Part shown: positions 24,486 to 32,721 of the stretch, one piece after another
Layout of the letters: every line of letters begins with the position of its first letter
Numbering within the stretch: the first letter of the stretch is position 1
Assembly (NCBI RefSeq): GCF_001905825.1
Contig: NZ_LIVV01000010.1
Location: 367,470 to 431,469 of the forward strand
Source of the DNA: Streptomyces sp. CB02009
GTDB taxonomy: Bacteria; Actinomycetota; Actinomycetes; Streptomycetales; Streptomycetaceae
Length of the DNA: 64,000 nucleotides
Reading direction: 5' to 3'
Translations under genes and position numbers: made by a program
Notes under the pieces: model-generated
The model's input: the letters and a program-made list of their open reading frames with translations, nothing else
Database searches by the model: none
Told to the model about the DNA's origin: nothing

Positions 24486-24707
24486 GTGGCCGAGACTCTG
24501 AAGAAGGGCAGCCGGGTGACCGGCGCCGCGCGCGACAAGCTCGCGGCAGACCTGAAGAAGAAGTACGACTCCGGTGCGAGTATCCGGGCGCTGGCCGAGG
24601 AAACGGGCCGCTCCTACGGATTCGTCCACCGGATGCTCAGCGAGTCCGGAGTCACGCTGCGTGGACGCGGCGGAGCGACCCGGGGCAAGAAAGCCGCCTC
24701 GGCCTGA
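24486..24707 (+). CDS. gbn: Gbn, small GATC-binding nucleoid-associated protein (SCO1839-like)
   Basis: The GTG at 24486 sits five bases after GAGGAGG and gives a 73-residue protein. It has a basic N-terminal helix (TLKKGSRVTGAARDKLAADLKKKY), one helix-turn-helix (GASIRALAEETGRSYGFVHRMLSESG) and a Gly/Arg/Lys tail (RGRGGATRGKK). Sequence and length match the nucleoid-associated protein that I recall as SCO1839/Gbn, reported to bind GATC-centred sites across the Streptomyces chromosome and to affect development. An in-frame ATG at 24447 would add 13 residues but lacks comparable support. GATC motifs cluster in its own upstream region, which suggests self-regulation. Confidence 0.92.
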   Translation: MAETLKKGSRVTGAARDKLAADLKKKYDSGASIRALAEETGRSYGFVHRMLSESGVTLRGRGGATRGKKAASA

Positions 24708-24838
24708 CATAGGACGCCTCTACCGGGCCACCGGACCCCCCGGTGGCCACCCGGTCGGCCCTCGCGCCGGCCCGGTGGTTACTGTGCAGTCACTTAGCAT
24801 TCGCATGCAGTGTGCTGCACCGTAACCGGAGGCGCCCC

Positions 24839-25639
24839 ATGACTACGCTCGACGACTCTGAGCTCGTATTCGACAAGGACGGTGTACGGCTCACCGTCGA
24901 GGACGCCGTTGCCACGGTGACCCTGACCAATCCGGCGAAGCGCAACGCTCAGTCTCCCGCTCTGTGGCGGGCGTTGACAGAAGCCGGCCGGTCGTTGCCC
25001 GGCAGCGTGCGGGTCGTCGTTCTGCGCGGTGAGGGACAGTCCTTCTCCGCCGGACTCGACCGGCAGGCGTTCACGCCCGAGGGCTTCGACGGAGAGCCGT
25101 CCTTCCTCGATCTCGCGCGCGGTTCCGACGCGGACCTCGACGCGGTCATCGCCGAGTACCAGGAGGCGTTCACCTGGTGGCGCCGCAGCGACCTCGTGTC
25201 GATCGCGGCCGTCCAGGGGCACGCCATCGGCGCGGGCTTCCAGCTCGCTCTCGCCTGCGACCTGCGGGTCGTCGCCGAGGACGTGCAGTTCGCCATGCGT
25301 GAGACCAGCCTGGGTCTCGTCCCGGACCTGACCGGGACGCACCCGCTCGTCTCGCTCGTCGGCTACGCCCGCGCGCTGGAGATCTGCGCCACCGGCCGCT
25401 TCGTCCACGCGGAGGAGGCCGAGCGCATCGGCCTCGCCAACCTGTCCGTGCCCGCCGACGAGCTCGACGCGGCGGTACGGGACCTCGGCGCCGCCCTGCT
25501 CGCGGCGCCGCGCGACGCGGTCACCGAGACCAAGGCGCTGCTCCAGGGCGTCTCCGGCCGCTCGTACGAGGACCAGCGCGTCGCCGAGCGCGCCGCCCAG
25601 GCCCGCCGCCTGCGCGACCTCGCGGGTCTCGGCGACTGA
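24839..25639 (+). CDS. enoyl-CoA hydratase/isomerase family protein
   Basis: This 266-residue crotonase-fold protein has the CoA-binding block LRGEGQSFSAGLDRQAF and the oxyanion block AAVQGHAIGAGFQLALACDLRV. It continues with FAMRETSLGLVPDLTGTHPLVSLVGYARALEICATGR. The usual catalytic glutamates of true hydratases are only partly evident, so isomerase or thioesterase-like chemistry is possible. The ATG has GGAGG six bases upstream. It stands alone and converges with the gene at 25691 across a short hairpin. Confidence 0.88.
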   Translation: MTTLDDSELVFDKDGVRLTVEDAVATVTLTNPAKRNAQSPALWRALTEAGRSLPGSVRVVVLRGEGQSFSAGLDRQAFTPEGFDGEPSFLDLARGSDADLDAVIAEYQEAFTWWRRSDLVSIAAVQGHAIGAGFQLALACDLRVVAEDVQFAMRETSLGLVPDLTGTHPLVSLVGYARALEICATGRFVHAEEAERIGLANLSVPADELDAAVRDLGAALLAAPRDAVTETKALLQGVSGRSYEDQRVAERAAQARRLRDLAGLGD

Positions 25640-25658
25640 CCTCGGGCAGACGCTCGAC

Positions 25659-25683
25659 CGGGCAGGCGGCCGCCACCTGCCCG
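25659..25683. terminator. short bidirectional hairpin
   Basis: CGGGCAGG at 25659-25666 pairs with CCTGCCCG at 25676-25683, and the loop itself contains GGCGGCCGCC. It lies between two convergent genes. Confidence 0.6.
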
Positions 25684-25690
25684 CACACCT

Positions 25691-26338
25691 CTAGCGCAGG
25701 TCCGACACCACGACCGTGACCGCGGCGTCCTCCGGGACGGCCGCGGTCACCGCCGTGCGCACCGCGCGGGCCACGTCCAGGGGGCGGGCCCCGGCCGTCA
25801 CGGCCAGTTCCACCCGGACCCCGTCCGGCCCCCGGCGCACCGGCGGCCCCAGCGTGTCCGTCACCGCCGCGACCCCCGCCACCCCGAGCGCGGCGAGCGC
25901 CACGGGGTCGTCCGTCGCGGGCGAGGTCGGGCCGGGCGGGGGAGCGGCACCGGCGTCCGGCTCCGGCGGCGCCGCGTCGAGCAGCTCCGCCACCCGCAGG
26001 TCCACCGCGCCGACCACGAGGCCGAGCCCGCCCTCGGCCGCGGCGAGCAGCGCCGCCCGCAGTTCCTCGACGAGCTCCGGGAGAGGGCGCCCGGCGATCG
26101 CGCCGAACGAGGCCGTGACGAGCAGGCCGCCCGGTCCCGGATCCTCGGCGGCGTCCGCCGGCCGGATCCGCAGTGCGCCGGGCACCACACCCCGTACGGC
26201 CCAGGCGGCCCGGCCGAGCATCTCGCGCACCGCCCGCTCGGTGATCCAGGCCCCGTCCGCCGTTGTGCCGAGCGGCAGCAGCCTGCCCGGCGAGAGGCGG
26301 TCCCGCACCGCCGCCGTCCAACCTTCAGCAGTCGTCAT
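25691..26338 (-). CDS. Asp23-like hypothetical protein (annotated elsewhere as 'P10 family')
   Basis: This 215-residue protein appears to hold two related halves. Each has a helix rich in RAVREMLGRAAWAV or DDPVALAALGVAGVAAV and then VRVELAVTAGARPLDVARAVRTAVTAAVP, which resembles the Asp23/Gls24 fold. A Pro/Ala-rich linker (about residues 120-145) joins them. No signal or membrane segment is present. It is divergent from the Asp23/AmaP operon that starts at 26432, with 93 bases between, so a shared role in envelope stress is likely but inferred. I recall similar proteins in Streptomyces carrying an uninformative nucleopolyhedrovirus P10 label. Confidence 0.78.
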   Translation of the reverse strand: MTTAEGWTAAVRDRLSPGRLLPLGTTADGAWITERAVREMLGRAAWAVRGVVPGALRIRPADAAEDPGPGGLLVTASFGAIAGRPLPELVEELRAALLAAAEGGLGLVVGAVDLRVAELLDAAPPEPDAGAAPPPGPTSPATDDPVALAALGVAGVAAVTDTLGPPVRRGPDGVRVELAVTAGARPLDVARAVRTAVTAAVPEDAAVTVVVSDLR

Positions 26339-26431
26339 TGCCCCAGCCTGCCGTATCCCCGGGGCGAGACCGGGGAACCGCCCTTAGTGTGGGCGAAGAA
26401 CCCCGAAATATCCCAGAAGGGGCGAAATCCA

Positions 26432-26908
26432 ATGACGGACACCACTCAGACCGGCGCGCCCGCGACCGACGGGCCCCGCCGCACCTCGGTCACCAAGCGG
26501 GGCGGCGGAGACCCGGCGTCCCGGGGACGGACCACGATCGCCGACGGCGTCGTCGAGAAGATCGCCGGTCTCGCCGCCCGCGACGTCGTGGGCGTGCACG
26601 CGATGGGCAGCGGCCTCTCCCGCACCTTCGGCGCCGTACGCGACCGGGTGCCCGGCGGCGGCGGTGCCAAGTCGAACGCCACGCGCGGAGTGAAGGCCGA
26701 GGTCGGCGAGGTGCAGACCGCGCTCGACCTGGAGATCGTCGTCGACTACGGCGTCTCCATCGCGGACGTCACCGGCGACGTCCGGGAGAACGTCATCACG
26801 GCCGTCGAGCGGATGACCGGACTCGAGGTCGTCGAGGTCAACATCGCGGTCAGCGACGTGAAACTGCCGGACGAAGAGGACGAAGAGCCGGAGTCACGGC
26901 TCCAGTAG
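26432..26908 (+). CDS. Asp23/Gls24 family envelope stress protein
   Basis: This 158-residue protein has a polar N-terminus and the Asp23 domain: GRTTIADGVVEKIAGLAARDVVGVHAMG, VQTALDLEIVVDYGVSIADVTGDVRENVITAVERMTGLEVVEVNIAVSDV. An acidic tail follows. The family forms membrane-associated assemblies in the cytoplasm, held there by AmaP, and protects the envelope. The start is the ATG at 26432. It is the first of five genes in a row (26432-28902), with a small membrane protein, a second Asp23 copy, a membrane protein and AmaP following. Confidence 0.9.
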   Translation: MTDTTQTGAPATDGPRRTSVTKRGGGDPASRGRTTIADGVVEKIAGLAARDVVGVHAMGSGLSRTFGAVRDRVPGGGGAKSNATRGVKAEVGEVQTALDLEIVVDYGVSIADVTGDVRENVITAVERMTGLEVVEVNIAVSDVKLPDEEDEEPESRLQ

Positions 26909-26960
26909 TCGCTGACGACGGCGCACAGATGGCTCAGGAGGACTCGGAAAGGGGTCAGGA

Positions 26961-27152
26961 ATGAGCATGGCGGTGGTCGGCCTGGTGGCCGGCATGGCTC
27001 TCGGCTTCGCCGGATACTTCGGCGGTTTCGGAGCGTTTGTGCTGGTCGCGGCCTTGGGGGCGATCGGCTTCGTGGCGGGCCGCTTCCTCGACGGCGACCT
27101 CGAACCCGGCGACCTGTTCCGCGGCCGCGACCGCGGCGACCGGCGGCGGTGA
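26961..27152 (+). CDS. small membrane protein (DUF2273-like) in the Asp23 operon
   Basis: This 63-residue protein has a Gly-rich hydrophobic region of about 40 residues (VVGLVAGMALGFAGYFGGFGAFVLVAALGAIGFVAG) that can form two short helices, then a charged tail ending GDRRR. Small membrane proteins of this type accompany Asp23 and AmaP in many Gram-positive genomes. AGGGG precedes the ATG. It ends six bases before the second Asp23 gene. Confidence 0.85.
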   Translation: MSMAVVGLVAGMALGFAGYFGGFGAFVLVAALGAIGFVAGRFLDGDLEPGDLFRGRDRGDRRR

Positions 27153-27158
27153 CCCGGG

Positions 27159-27518
27159 GTGGCAACCGACCTGGTCTCCCCGGACCCGGTGCGTGACCGG
27201 GGTGCCACCTCGATCGCCGACCGGGTGGTGGCGAAGATCGCCGCCCAGGCGGCCAGGGAGGCCGCCGGCCCCGCGCCCGAGGGAGGATCGAAGCCGCACG
27301 CCTCGGTCGTCGTCCACCGGGACGTCGCCCGGGTCGCGGTGAGCCTCGACCTCGACTACCCCACGGACATCGGGGCCCGGTGCGGGGCCGTCCGGGGCCG
27401 GGTGCGCGCCCGCGTGGAGGAACTCGTGGGCATGGAGGTCCACGAGGTCACCGTCCAGGTGGAACGCCTCCACTCCCCGCTCACCCGCCAGGCCGGCCCG
27501 AGGGGCCGCCTGTCATGA
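27159..27518 (+). CDS. second Asp23/Gls24 family protein
   Basis: This 119-residue protein contains the compact Asp23 domain: ATSIADRVVAKIAAQAAREAAG, then ARVAVSLDLDYPTDIGARCGAVRGRVRARVEELVGMEVHEVTVQVERL. It is shorter than the first copy (26432) and lacks its acidic tail. The start is GTG at 27159. Its stop overlaps the next start by four bases (ATGA). Two Asp23 paralogues in one operon suggest hetero-oligomers. Confidence 0.88.
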   Translation: MATDLVSPDPVRDRGATSIADRVVAKIAAQAAREAAGPAPEGGSKPHASVVVHRDVARVAVSLDLDYPTDIGARCGAVRGRVRARVEELVGMEVHEVTVQVERLHSPLTRQAGPRGRLS

Positions 27519-28288
27519 CGACACCTCCCGAACCGCCCCCCGACCACGAGCCCGCTCCGGCCCCCGGCGACGAGCCGACCCGGGCCCGCGGCGGCGCTCC
27601 CGACGGGGCTGCCGGTTCCTCCCCCTCCGGACCGCCGCGCGGGGCCCCCTCCGACGGGGCCCCCGTCCCGGTCCTCACCGATGCCGATGCCGACGCGGGC
27701 ACCGGCCCCACCCCCGACCCCGGTACCGGCCCCGGCCCCGCGTCCCGCGTCCGCCGCTTCTGGTCGGTCCGCCGCATCCCCGCCGCCGTGCTCGCGGCAC
27801 TCGTCCTCGGCGGCGCCGGACTCCTGCTCTACGACGTGGCGGCCGTACGGGCCGGCCGCACCGCCATGGCCTGGCGGCGGGAGCTGGCCGCCGGCCTCGC
27901 GACCCGGCCGCTCGACGACACCTGGGTCGTCGTCGGCGCGGCGGTCGCGGTCGTCCTCGGCCTCTGGCTCCTGATCCTCGCCGCGACCCCCGGCCTGCGC
28001 GCCATCCTCCCGATGCGCCGCGAACACGCCGACGTACGGGCCGGACTCGACCGGGAGGCCGCGGCCCTGGCCCTGCGGGACCGCGCCATGGAGGTCTCCG
28101 GCGTGCAGTCCGTCCGGGTCCGGGTGGGACGCTCCAAGGTGGCGGTCAAGGCCGCCTCGCACTTCCGGGAGCTCGACGAGGTCCGCGCCGACGTGGAGGC
28201 GGCCGTCGCCGCGGGCGTCGACGAACTGGCCCTCGCCCACCCGCCCGCGCTGACGGTACGGGTGGCCCGGCCGCCCAGGAAGGCGTGA
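27515..28288 (+). CDS. DUF6286-type membrane protein of the Asp23 operon
   Basis: This 257-residue protein has a disordered N-terminal half rich in Pro, Asp and Gly (about residues 1-80). Two transmembrane helices follow (IPAAVLAALVLGGAGLLLYDVA and DTWVVVGAAVAVVLGLWLLILA), then a cytoplasmic C-terminal domain of about 100 residues. That domain (VSGVQSVRVRVGRSKVAVKAASHF, DVEAAVAAGVDELAL) resembles the Asp23/AmaP type of alpha/beta fold. It is coupled to the second Asp23 gene by an ATGA overlap and probably helps anchor Asp23 proteins to the membrane. Confidence 0.85.
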   Translation: MTTPPEPPPDHEPAPAPGDEPTRARGGAPDGAAGSSPSGPPRGAPSDGAPVPVLTDADADAGTGPTPDPGTGPGPASRVRRFWSVRRIPAAVLAALVLGGAGLLLYDVAAVRAGRTAMAWRRELAAGLATRPLDDTWVVVGAAVAVVLGLWLLILAATPGLRAILPMRREHADVRAGLDREAAALALRDRAMEVSGVQSVRVRVGRSKVAVKAASHFRELDEVRADVEAAVAAGVDELALAHPPALTVRVARPPRKA

Positions 28289-28314
28289 GCCATGAGCCAC
28301 GAAGGAGTGCCCCG

Positions 28315-28902
28315 GTGACGGTCGTCCTCCGGCGCGTCAACCGCGTCCTGCTCGGCCTCGCCGGGCTGCTGCTCGTCGTCGGCGGCGGGGGAGTCCTCGC
28401 CGCCGCCCTCGATCTGTCCGTGCCGTCCTGGTGGCCCTGGTCGGGCCCCTCGGACGTGCTGCTGTCCGCCGCCGACCGGCAGCGCTGGCGCGACGAGGGC
28501 TGGTGGTGGCCGGTGGTCATCGCGGTCCTCGGGCTCGTCGTCCTGCTCGCCCTGTGGTGGCTGCTCGTCCAGTTCCGGCGGGCCCGGCTCGCCGAGGTCG
28601 TCGTCGACAGCGGCGACGGCGAGGTGGCCGTCCTGCGCGGCCGGGCCCTGGAGGGCGTCCTGGAGGCGGACGCCACGGCCCAGGAGGGCGTGGCCAAGGC
28701 CCGGGTCGCGCTCACCGGCCGCCGGGCCACCCCTCGTACCCGCGTGGCGCTCCGCCTGGAGCCGTACGCCTCCCCGGGGGCCGCCCTGACCACGCTCAGC
28801 ACCCAGGCCCTGGCCCACGCGCGGGCGGCCACGGGCCTGCCCGCGCTGCCCACCGAGGCACGCCTGCGGGCCGTGAAGCACCGGGCCCGCAGGGTCGCCT
28901 GA
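28315..28902 (+). CDS. amaP: alkaline shock response membrane anchor protein AmaP
   Basis: This 195-residue protein has two N-terminal transmembrane helices (about residues 8-32 and 61-85, separated by a Trp-rich extracytoplasmic loop) and a cytoplasmic C-terminal domain with the AmaP-type segment VAVLRGRALEGVLEADATAQEGVAKARVALTG. AmaP tethers Asp23 to the membrane in firmicutes. I chose the GTG at 28315, which has GAAGGAG seven bases upstream, over the GTG at 28285. It ends the five-gene envelope operon and converges with the SDR at 28915. Confidence 0.85.
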   Translation: MTVVLRRVNRVLLGLAGLLLVVGGGGVLAAALDLSVPSWWPWSGPSDVLLSAADRQRWRDEGWWWPVVIAVLGLVVLLALWWLLVQFRRARLAEVVVDSGDGEVAVLRGRALEGVLEADATAQEGVAKARVALTGRRATPRTRVALRLEPYASPGAALTTLSTQALAHARAATGLPALPTEARLRAVKHRARRVA

Positions 28903-28914
28903 GGTTCCGCGGGG

Positions 28915-29670
28915 TCAGAACTCGGCGCGCGCCCCGCCGTCCACCGGGAGCATCAGCCCCGTGAGGTAGGAGGCGGCCGGCGACAGCAGGAACGCCGCCG
29001 TCCGCCCGAACTCCTCCGGGGTGCCGTAGCGGCGCAGCGGGATGGTGGCCTCGTTGGCCGCGCGGGACGCGTCCGCGTCGCCGGACAGGGAGTCGAGGAA
29101 CCGCACCCGGTCCGTGTCGATCCGGCTGGGCAGCAGGCCGATCACGCGCACCCCGCGCGGGCCCAGGTCGTTGGCGAGGGACTTCGCGAAGCCGGCGAGC
29201 CCCGGGCGCAGACCGTTGGAGATGGTCAGACCGGGGATCGGCTCGTGGACCGAGCCGGACAGGACGAAACCGATGACGCCGCCCTCGCCGAGCGTCTCGG
29301 CGGCCGTGCGGGCCAGCCGGACGGCTCCGAGGAAGACGGTGTCGAAGGCGGCCGCCCACTCCTCGTCGGTGTTGTCGGCCGCGAAGCCGGGCGCCGGACC
29401 GCCGACGCTGATGAGGATGCCGTCGAAGCCGCCGAACCGCGCCCGTGCCTCGGCGACGAGCCGCGCCGGGGTCTCCGGGTCGGTGTTGTCGGCGGCGACG
29501 CCCGCGGCGCCCGCCCCCAGCTCTGCCACCGTCTCGGCGACGGTCTTCTCCTCGCGGCCGGTGACGAGCACCTTGGCCCCTTCGGCGAGCAGCGCCTCCG
29601 CGGAGGCCCGCCCGAGCCCCCGCGTCGCCCCGGTCACCACGTACACACGGTCCTTCAGCCCAAGATCCAT
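28915..29670 (-). CDS. short-chain dehydrogenase/reductase
   Basis: This 251-residue SDR has the cofactor motif TGATRGLGRASA near residue 13. The usual catalytic YxxxK is not obvious: the segment after the serine region (SGSVHEPIPGLTISNGLRPGLAGFAKSLA) has no tyrosine at the expected place, so activity may be altered or missing. The end is SPAASYLTGLMLPVDGGARAEF, typical of family members. It starts four bases after the GH15 gene on the same strand, so they are co-transcribed. Substrate unknown. Confidence 0.87.
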   Translation of the reverse strand: MDLGLKDRVYVVTGATRGLGRASAEALLAEGAKVLVTGREEKTVAETVAELGAGAAGVAADNTDPETPARLVAEARARFGGFDGILISVGGPAPGFAADNTDEEWAAAFDTVFLGAVRLARTAAETLGEGGVIGFVLSGSVHEPIPGLTISNGLRPGLAGFAKSLANDLGPRGVRVIGLLPSRIDTDRVRFLDSLSGDADASRAANEATIPLRRYGTPEEFGRTAAFLLSPAASYLTGLMLPVDGGARAEF

Positions 29671-29674
29671 GGGC

Positions 29675-31465
29675 CTATCCTGCCGGGTCCCGATCCTCGG
29701 CGGCCAGTGCGAGCGCCGTGCCCACCAGGCCGATGTGGCTGAAGGCCTGCGGAAAGTTGCCCAGCTGACGGTCCGCCACCGGGTCGTACTCCTCCGCCAG
29801 GAGGCCCACGTCGTTGCACAGGCCCACGAGGCGTTCGAAGAGCTCCAGGGCCTCCTCGCGGCGGCCGCACAGCCGGAGCGCGTCCGCCAGCCAGAAGGAG
29901 CAGACCAGGAAGGTGCCCTCCTGCCCCGGGAGGCCGTCCACCGTCCCCGACGCGGTGCTGTAGCGGCGCACGTAGCCGCCGTGCATCAGCTCCGCCCGCA
30001 CCGCGTCCACGGTGCCCACCACCCGGGGGTCGTCCGGGGGCAGGAAGCCGACCTGCGGGATCAGCAGCGTCGCGGCGTCCAGCTCCTGGGAGCCGTACGA
30101 CTGGGTGAAGGTGTTCCTGACCGGGTCGTAGGACCGGGCGCACACCTGGGCGTGGATCTCGTCCCGCATCGTCCGCCACCGCGCCGCGTCCCCCGGCAGC
30201 GACGGGTCGGCCTCCAGGGCGCGCACCGCCCGGTCGGCGGCCACCCAGGCCATCACCTTCGAGTGGGTGAAGTGCCGGCGCTTCCCGCGCACCTCCCACA
30301 GTCCCTCGTCGGGCTCGCGCCAGGTCGACTCCAGGAAGCCGAGCAGGCTCAGCTGGAGGTTCCAGGCGTGCCGCTCCGCGGGGATCCCGGCCTCGCGCGC
30401 GCGGTGGAGCGAGTCCATGACCTCGCCGTACACATCGAGCTGGAACTGGTCGACGGCCGCGTTCCCGGTCCGTACCGGCGCCGAGTCGGCGTAGCCGCGC
30501 AGCCAGTGCAGGGTGGTCTCCGGAAGGCGGCGCTCTCCGGCGGGTCCGTACATGATCTGCAGGTCGGCCGGGTCGCCGGCGACCGAGCGGAGCAGCCAGT
30601 CCCGCCAGGCGCTCGCCTCGTCGACGTATCCGGCGGCGAGCAGCACGCCGAGGGTGAGGGAGGAGTCGCGCAGCCAGCAGGCGCGGTAGTCCCAGTTCCG
30701 CACGCCGCCGACCTCCTCCGGCAGGGAGGTGGTGGGGGCCGCCATGATCCCGCCGGTCGGGGCGTACGTGAGGGCCTTGAGGGTGATCAGGGAGCGCAGT
30801 ACCGCCTCCCGGTACGGGCCCCGGTAGGTGCAGCGGCCCGCCCACGCGCGCCAGTCCGCGAGGGACTGCTCCAGGGCCTCGTGGGGGTCGACGAGCTCGG
30901 GGCGCGGCTCGTGGGAGGGGTGCCAGGTCAGTACGAACGCGACCTTCTCGCCCGCGGCGACGGTGAAGGAGGAGCAGGTGGAGAACTGCTGGCCCCAGGT
31001 CTTCACCTGCGGCTCGCTGCGCAGCCAGACCGCGTCCGGCCCGGCGACCGCGACGCGGTGGCCGTCGGAGCGGCGCATCCAGGGCACGATCGAGCCGTAG
31101 TCGAAGCGGAGCCGCAGGACGCCGCTCATCTCCACGGTGCCGCTGACGCCCTCCACGATCCGCATCAGATCGGGGGCCCTGTCCCGCTGGGGCATGAAGT
31201 CGACGACCTTGACCGTGCCCGTACGGGTCTCCCAGTAGGTCTCCAGGACGAGGGAGTCCTCGGCGTACCGGCGCGTGGAGCAGGTCGTGGCGCCCTTGGG
31301 GGCGATCCGCCAGTGGCCGTTGTTCTCGTCGCCGAGGATCGCGGCGAAGCAGGCGGCGGAGTCGAAGCGGGGCAGACACAGCCAGTCGACCGATCCGTCG
31401 CGGCCGACGAGCGCGGCGGTCTGGAGATCGCCGATGAGGGCGTAGTCGTCGATACGTTGCGTCAC
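29675..31465 (-). CDS. glycoside hydrolase family 15 protein (trehalase/glucoamylase-like)
   Basis: This 596-residue cytoplasmic protein has the actinobacterial GH15 arrangement: the N-terminal beta-rich domain begins IDDYALIGDLQTAALVGRDGSVDWLCLPRFDS, and the alpha/alpha barrel carries NWDYRACWLRDSSLTL. Near the end it has LGNFPQAFSHIGLVGTALAL. Mycobacterial relatives hydrolyse trehalose, so trehalose recycling is the best guess, with maltodextrin hydrolysis as the alternative. The start is GTG at 31465. It is followed by the SDR with four bases between. Confidence 0.9.
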   Translation of the reverse strand: MTQRIDDYALIGDLQTAALVGRDGSVDWLCLPRFDSAACFAAILGDENNGHWRIAPKGATTCSTRRYAEDSLVLETYWETRTGTVKVVDFMPQRDRAPDLMRIVEGVSGTVEMSGVLRLRFDYGSIVPWMRRSDGHRVAVAGPDAVWLRSEPQVKTWGQQFSTCSSFTVAAGEKVAFVLTWHPSHEPRPELVDPHEALEQSLADWRAWAGRCTYRGPYREAVLRSLITLKALTYAPTGGIMAAPTTSLPEEVGGVRNWDYRACWLRDSSLTLGVLLAAGYVDEASAWRDWLLRSVAGDPADLQIMYGPAGERRLPETTLHWLRGYADSAPVRTGNAAVDQFQLDVYGEVMDSLHRAREAGIPAERHAWNLQLSLLGFLESTWREPDEGLWEVRGKRRHFTHSKVMAWVAADRAVRALEADPSLPGDAARWRTMRDEIHAQVCARSYDPVRNTFTQSYGSQELDAATLLIPQVGFLPPDDPRVVGTVDAVRAELMHGGYVRRYSTASGTVDGLPGQEGTFLVCSFWLADALRLCGRREEALELFERLVGLCNDVGLLAEEYDPVADRQLGNFPQAFSHIGLVGTALALAAEDRDPAG

Positions 31466-31499
31466 GCTTTGGGCTGTTCCCGGAAGAGGCGCCTGTCAA

Positions 31500-32330
31500 T
31501 CAGAGGGACGGCGTGGCCTGGACCGTTTCGGCGTCCCGTTCCGGGGTTCCCGGGGCGTCGTTCCCCGTGGTCCCGGAGGCGGCGGCGGCCTGCCGGTCGT
31601 GCTTCTCGCGGCGGACCAGGATCACCCAGCCGACGGGTACCCCGGCCGCGAAGAGCCACCACTGGACGGCGTACGCCATGTGGGCGCCGATCGACGCGTG
31701 GTCGGGCTCGGGGATCAGTTCGGGGGTGTCCCCGGCGGGCTCGGGCCCGGTCTGCTCCAGGTAGCCGCCGAGCACCTCGCGGCCGATGAGTTCCGCCTGC
31801 TGCGCGCTGTTGATGAGCATGACCTGGCGGTCCGGCAGGCCCTTCAGGTCCTTGATGCCGCTGGCGCCGGTCGTCTCGTCGGCCTTGAGCCGGCCGGTGA
31901 TCGTCACCTCGCCCTTGGGGGCGGGCGGCACCGGCGGGTAGGAGTGCTGGTCGGCGGCGGCCGGGACCCAGCCGCGGTTGACCAGGACGATCCGGCCGTC
32001 CCTGAGGACCAGCGGGCTCAGGATGTGCACGCCGACCCGCTCGTCGGAGGAGGTGCGGCGGCGGACGACCACCTCGTGGGCGGTGTCGAAGGTGCCGGTG
32101 GCGGTGACGGGCCGCCAGTAGTCGGAGCGCGGGACCGTGTGGCCGGGGGAGGTGAGCTCCTCGACCGGGACCGGCTTCGCCGCGATGCTGTCCGCGATGA
32201 GGGCGTTCTGGGCGACCCGGCGCTCGTGCCGGTGGAACTGCCAGAAGCCCAGCTCGATCATCGTGGGGACGAGGACGAGGGCGATGAGGGTGAGGATCAC
32301 CCACTGCCGGGACAACAAGAAGCGGTACAC
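31500..32330 (-). CDS. SURF1-like cytochrome oxidase assembly protein
   Basis: This 276-residue SURF1 family protein has the standard topology: one N-terminal helix (WVILTLIALVLVPTMIELGFWQFHRHERR), an extracytoplasmic domain (VLVNRGWVPAA), and one C-terminal helix (MAYAVQWWLFAAGVPVGWVILVRR) with a polar tail. SURF1 helps assemble heme a in aa3 oxidase. The start is taken as the GTG at 32330, giving VYRFLLSRQW; no strong ribosome-binding site is seen. An inverted repeat (GTACACCCC/GGGGTGTAC) overlaps this start. Confidence 0.9.
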   Translation of the reverse strand: MYRFLLSRQWVILTLIALVLVPTMIELGFWQFHRHERRVAQNALIADSIAAKPVPVEELTSPGHTVPRSDYWRPVTATGTFDTAHEVVVRRRTSSDERVGVHILSPLVLRDGRIVLVNRGWVPAAADQHSYPPVPPAPKGEVTITGRLKADETTGASGIKDLKGLPDRQVMLINSAQQAELIGREVLGGYLEQTGPEPAGDTPELIPEPDHASIGAHMAYAVQWWLFAAGVPVGWVILVRREKHDRQAAAASGTTGNDAPGTPERDAETVQATPSL

Positions 32331-32424
32331 CCCATGACCGTACAACTCGGTCGACGGGGTGTACGCACGGGGGGCGGGCCCGGGATCGTCTCCCCGGCCC
32401 CTGCCGTCCGCGGCCCCGCCCGCC

Positions 32425-32658
32425 TCACACCCTGTCGACGATGCCCACCTTTCCCTCCGCGCGGGCGCAGTGGCCGCCGCAGTACCAGCTGCCGTCGACC
32501 TCGACGCCCTGCCCGATGATCTGGACCCGGCAGTGCTCGCAGATGGGCGCCATGCGGTGGATGGCGCAGGCGAAGCAGTCGAAGACATGGACCGCGCCCT
32601 GCGCGTGTACCTCGAAGGACATGCCGTAATCGTTTCCGCAGACCTCACAACGTGCCAT
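32425..32658 (-). CDS. small zinc-ribbon protein, 77 residues
   Basis: The protein has four CxxC-type pairs: CEVCGN at the N-terminus, CFAC, CEHC and CGGHC, plus several histidines. That suggests two structural zinc sites. It is cytoplasmic and has no other recognised domain. It lies between the exonuclease and SURF1 genes on the same strand. I recall similar proteins throughout Streptomyces but no assigned function. Confidence 0.85.
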   Translation of the reverse strand: MARCEVCGNDYGMSFEVHAQGAVHVFDCFACAIHRMAPICEHCRVQIIGQGVEVDGSWYCGGHCARAEGKVGIVDRV

Positions 32659-32721
32659 GCGCCACAGGGTGGGGCTCCCGGAGGGCGGGCGCAGCTCGGC
32701 ACGCCCGCCGGGCCGGGGGTG

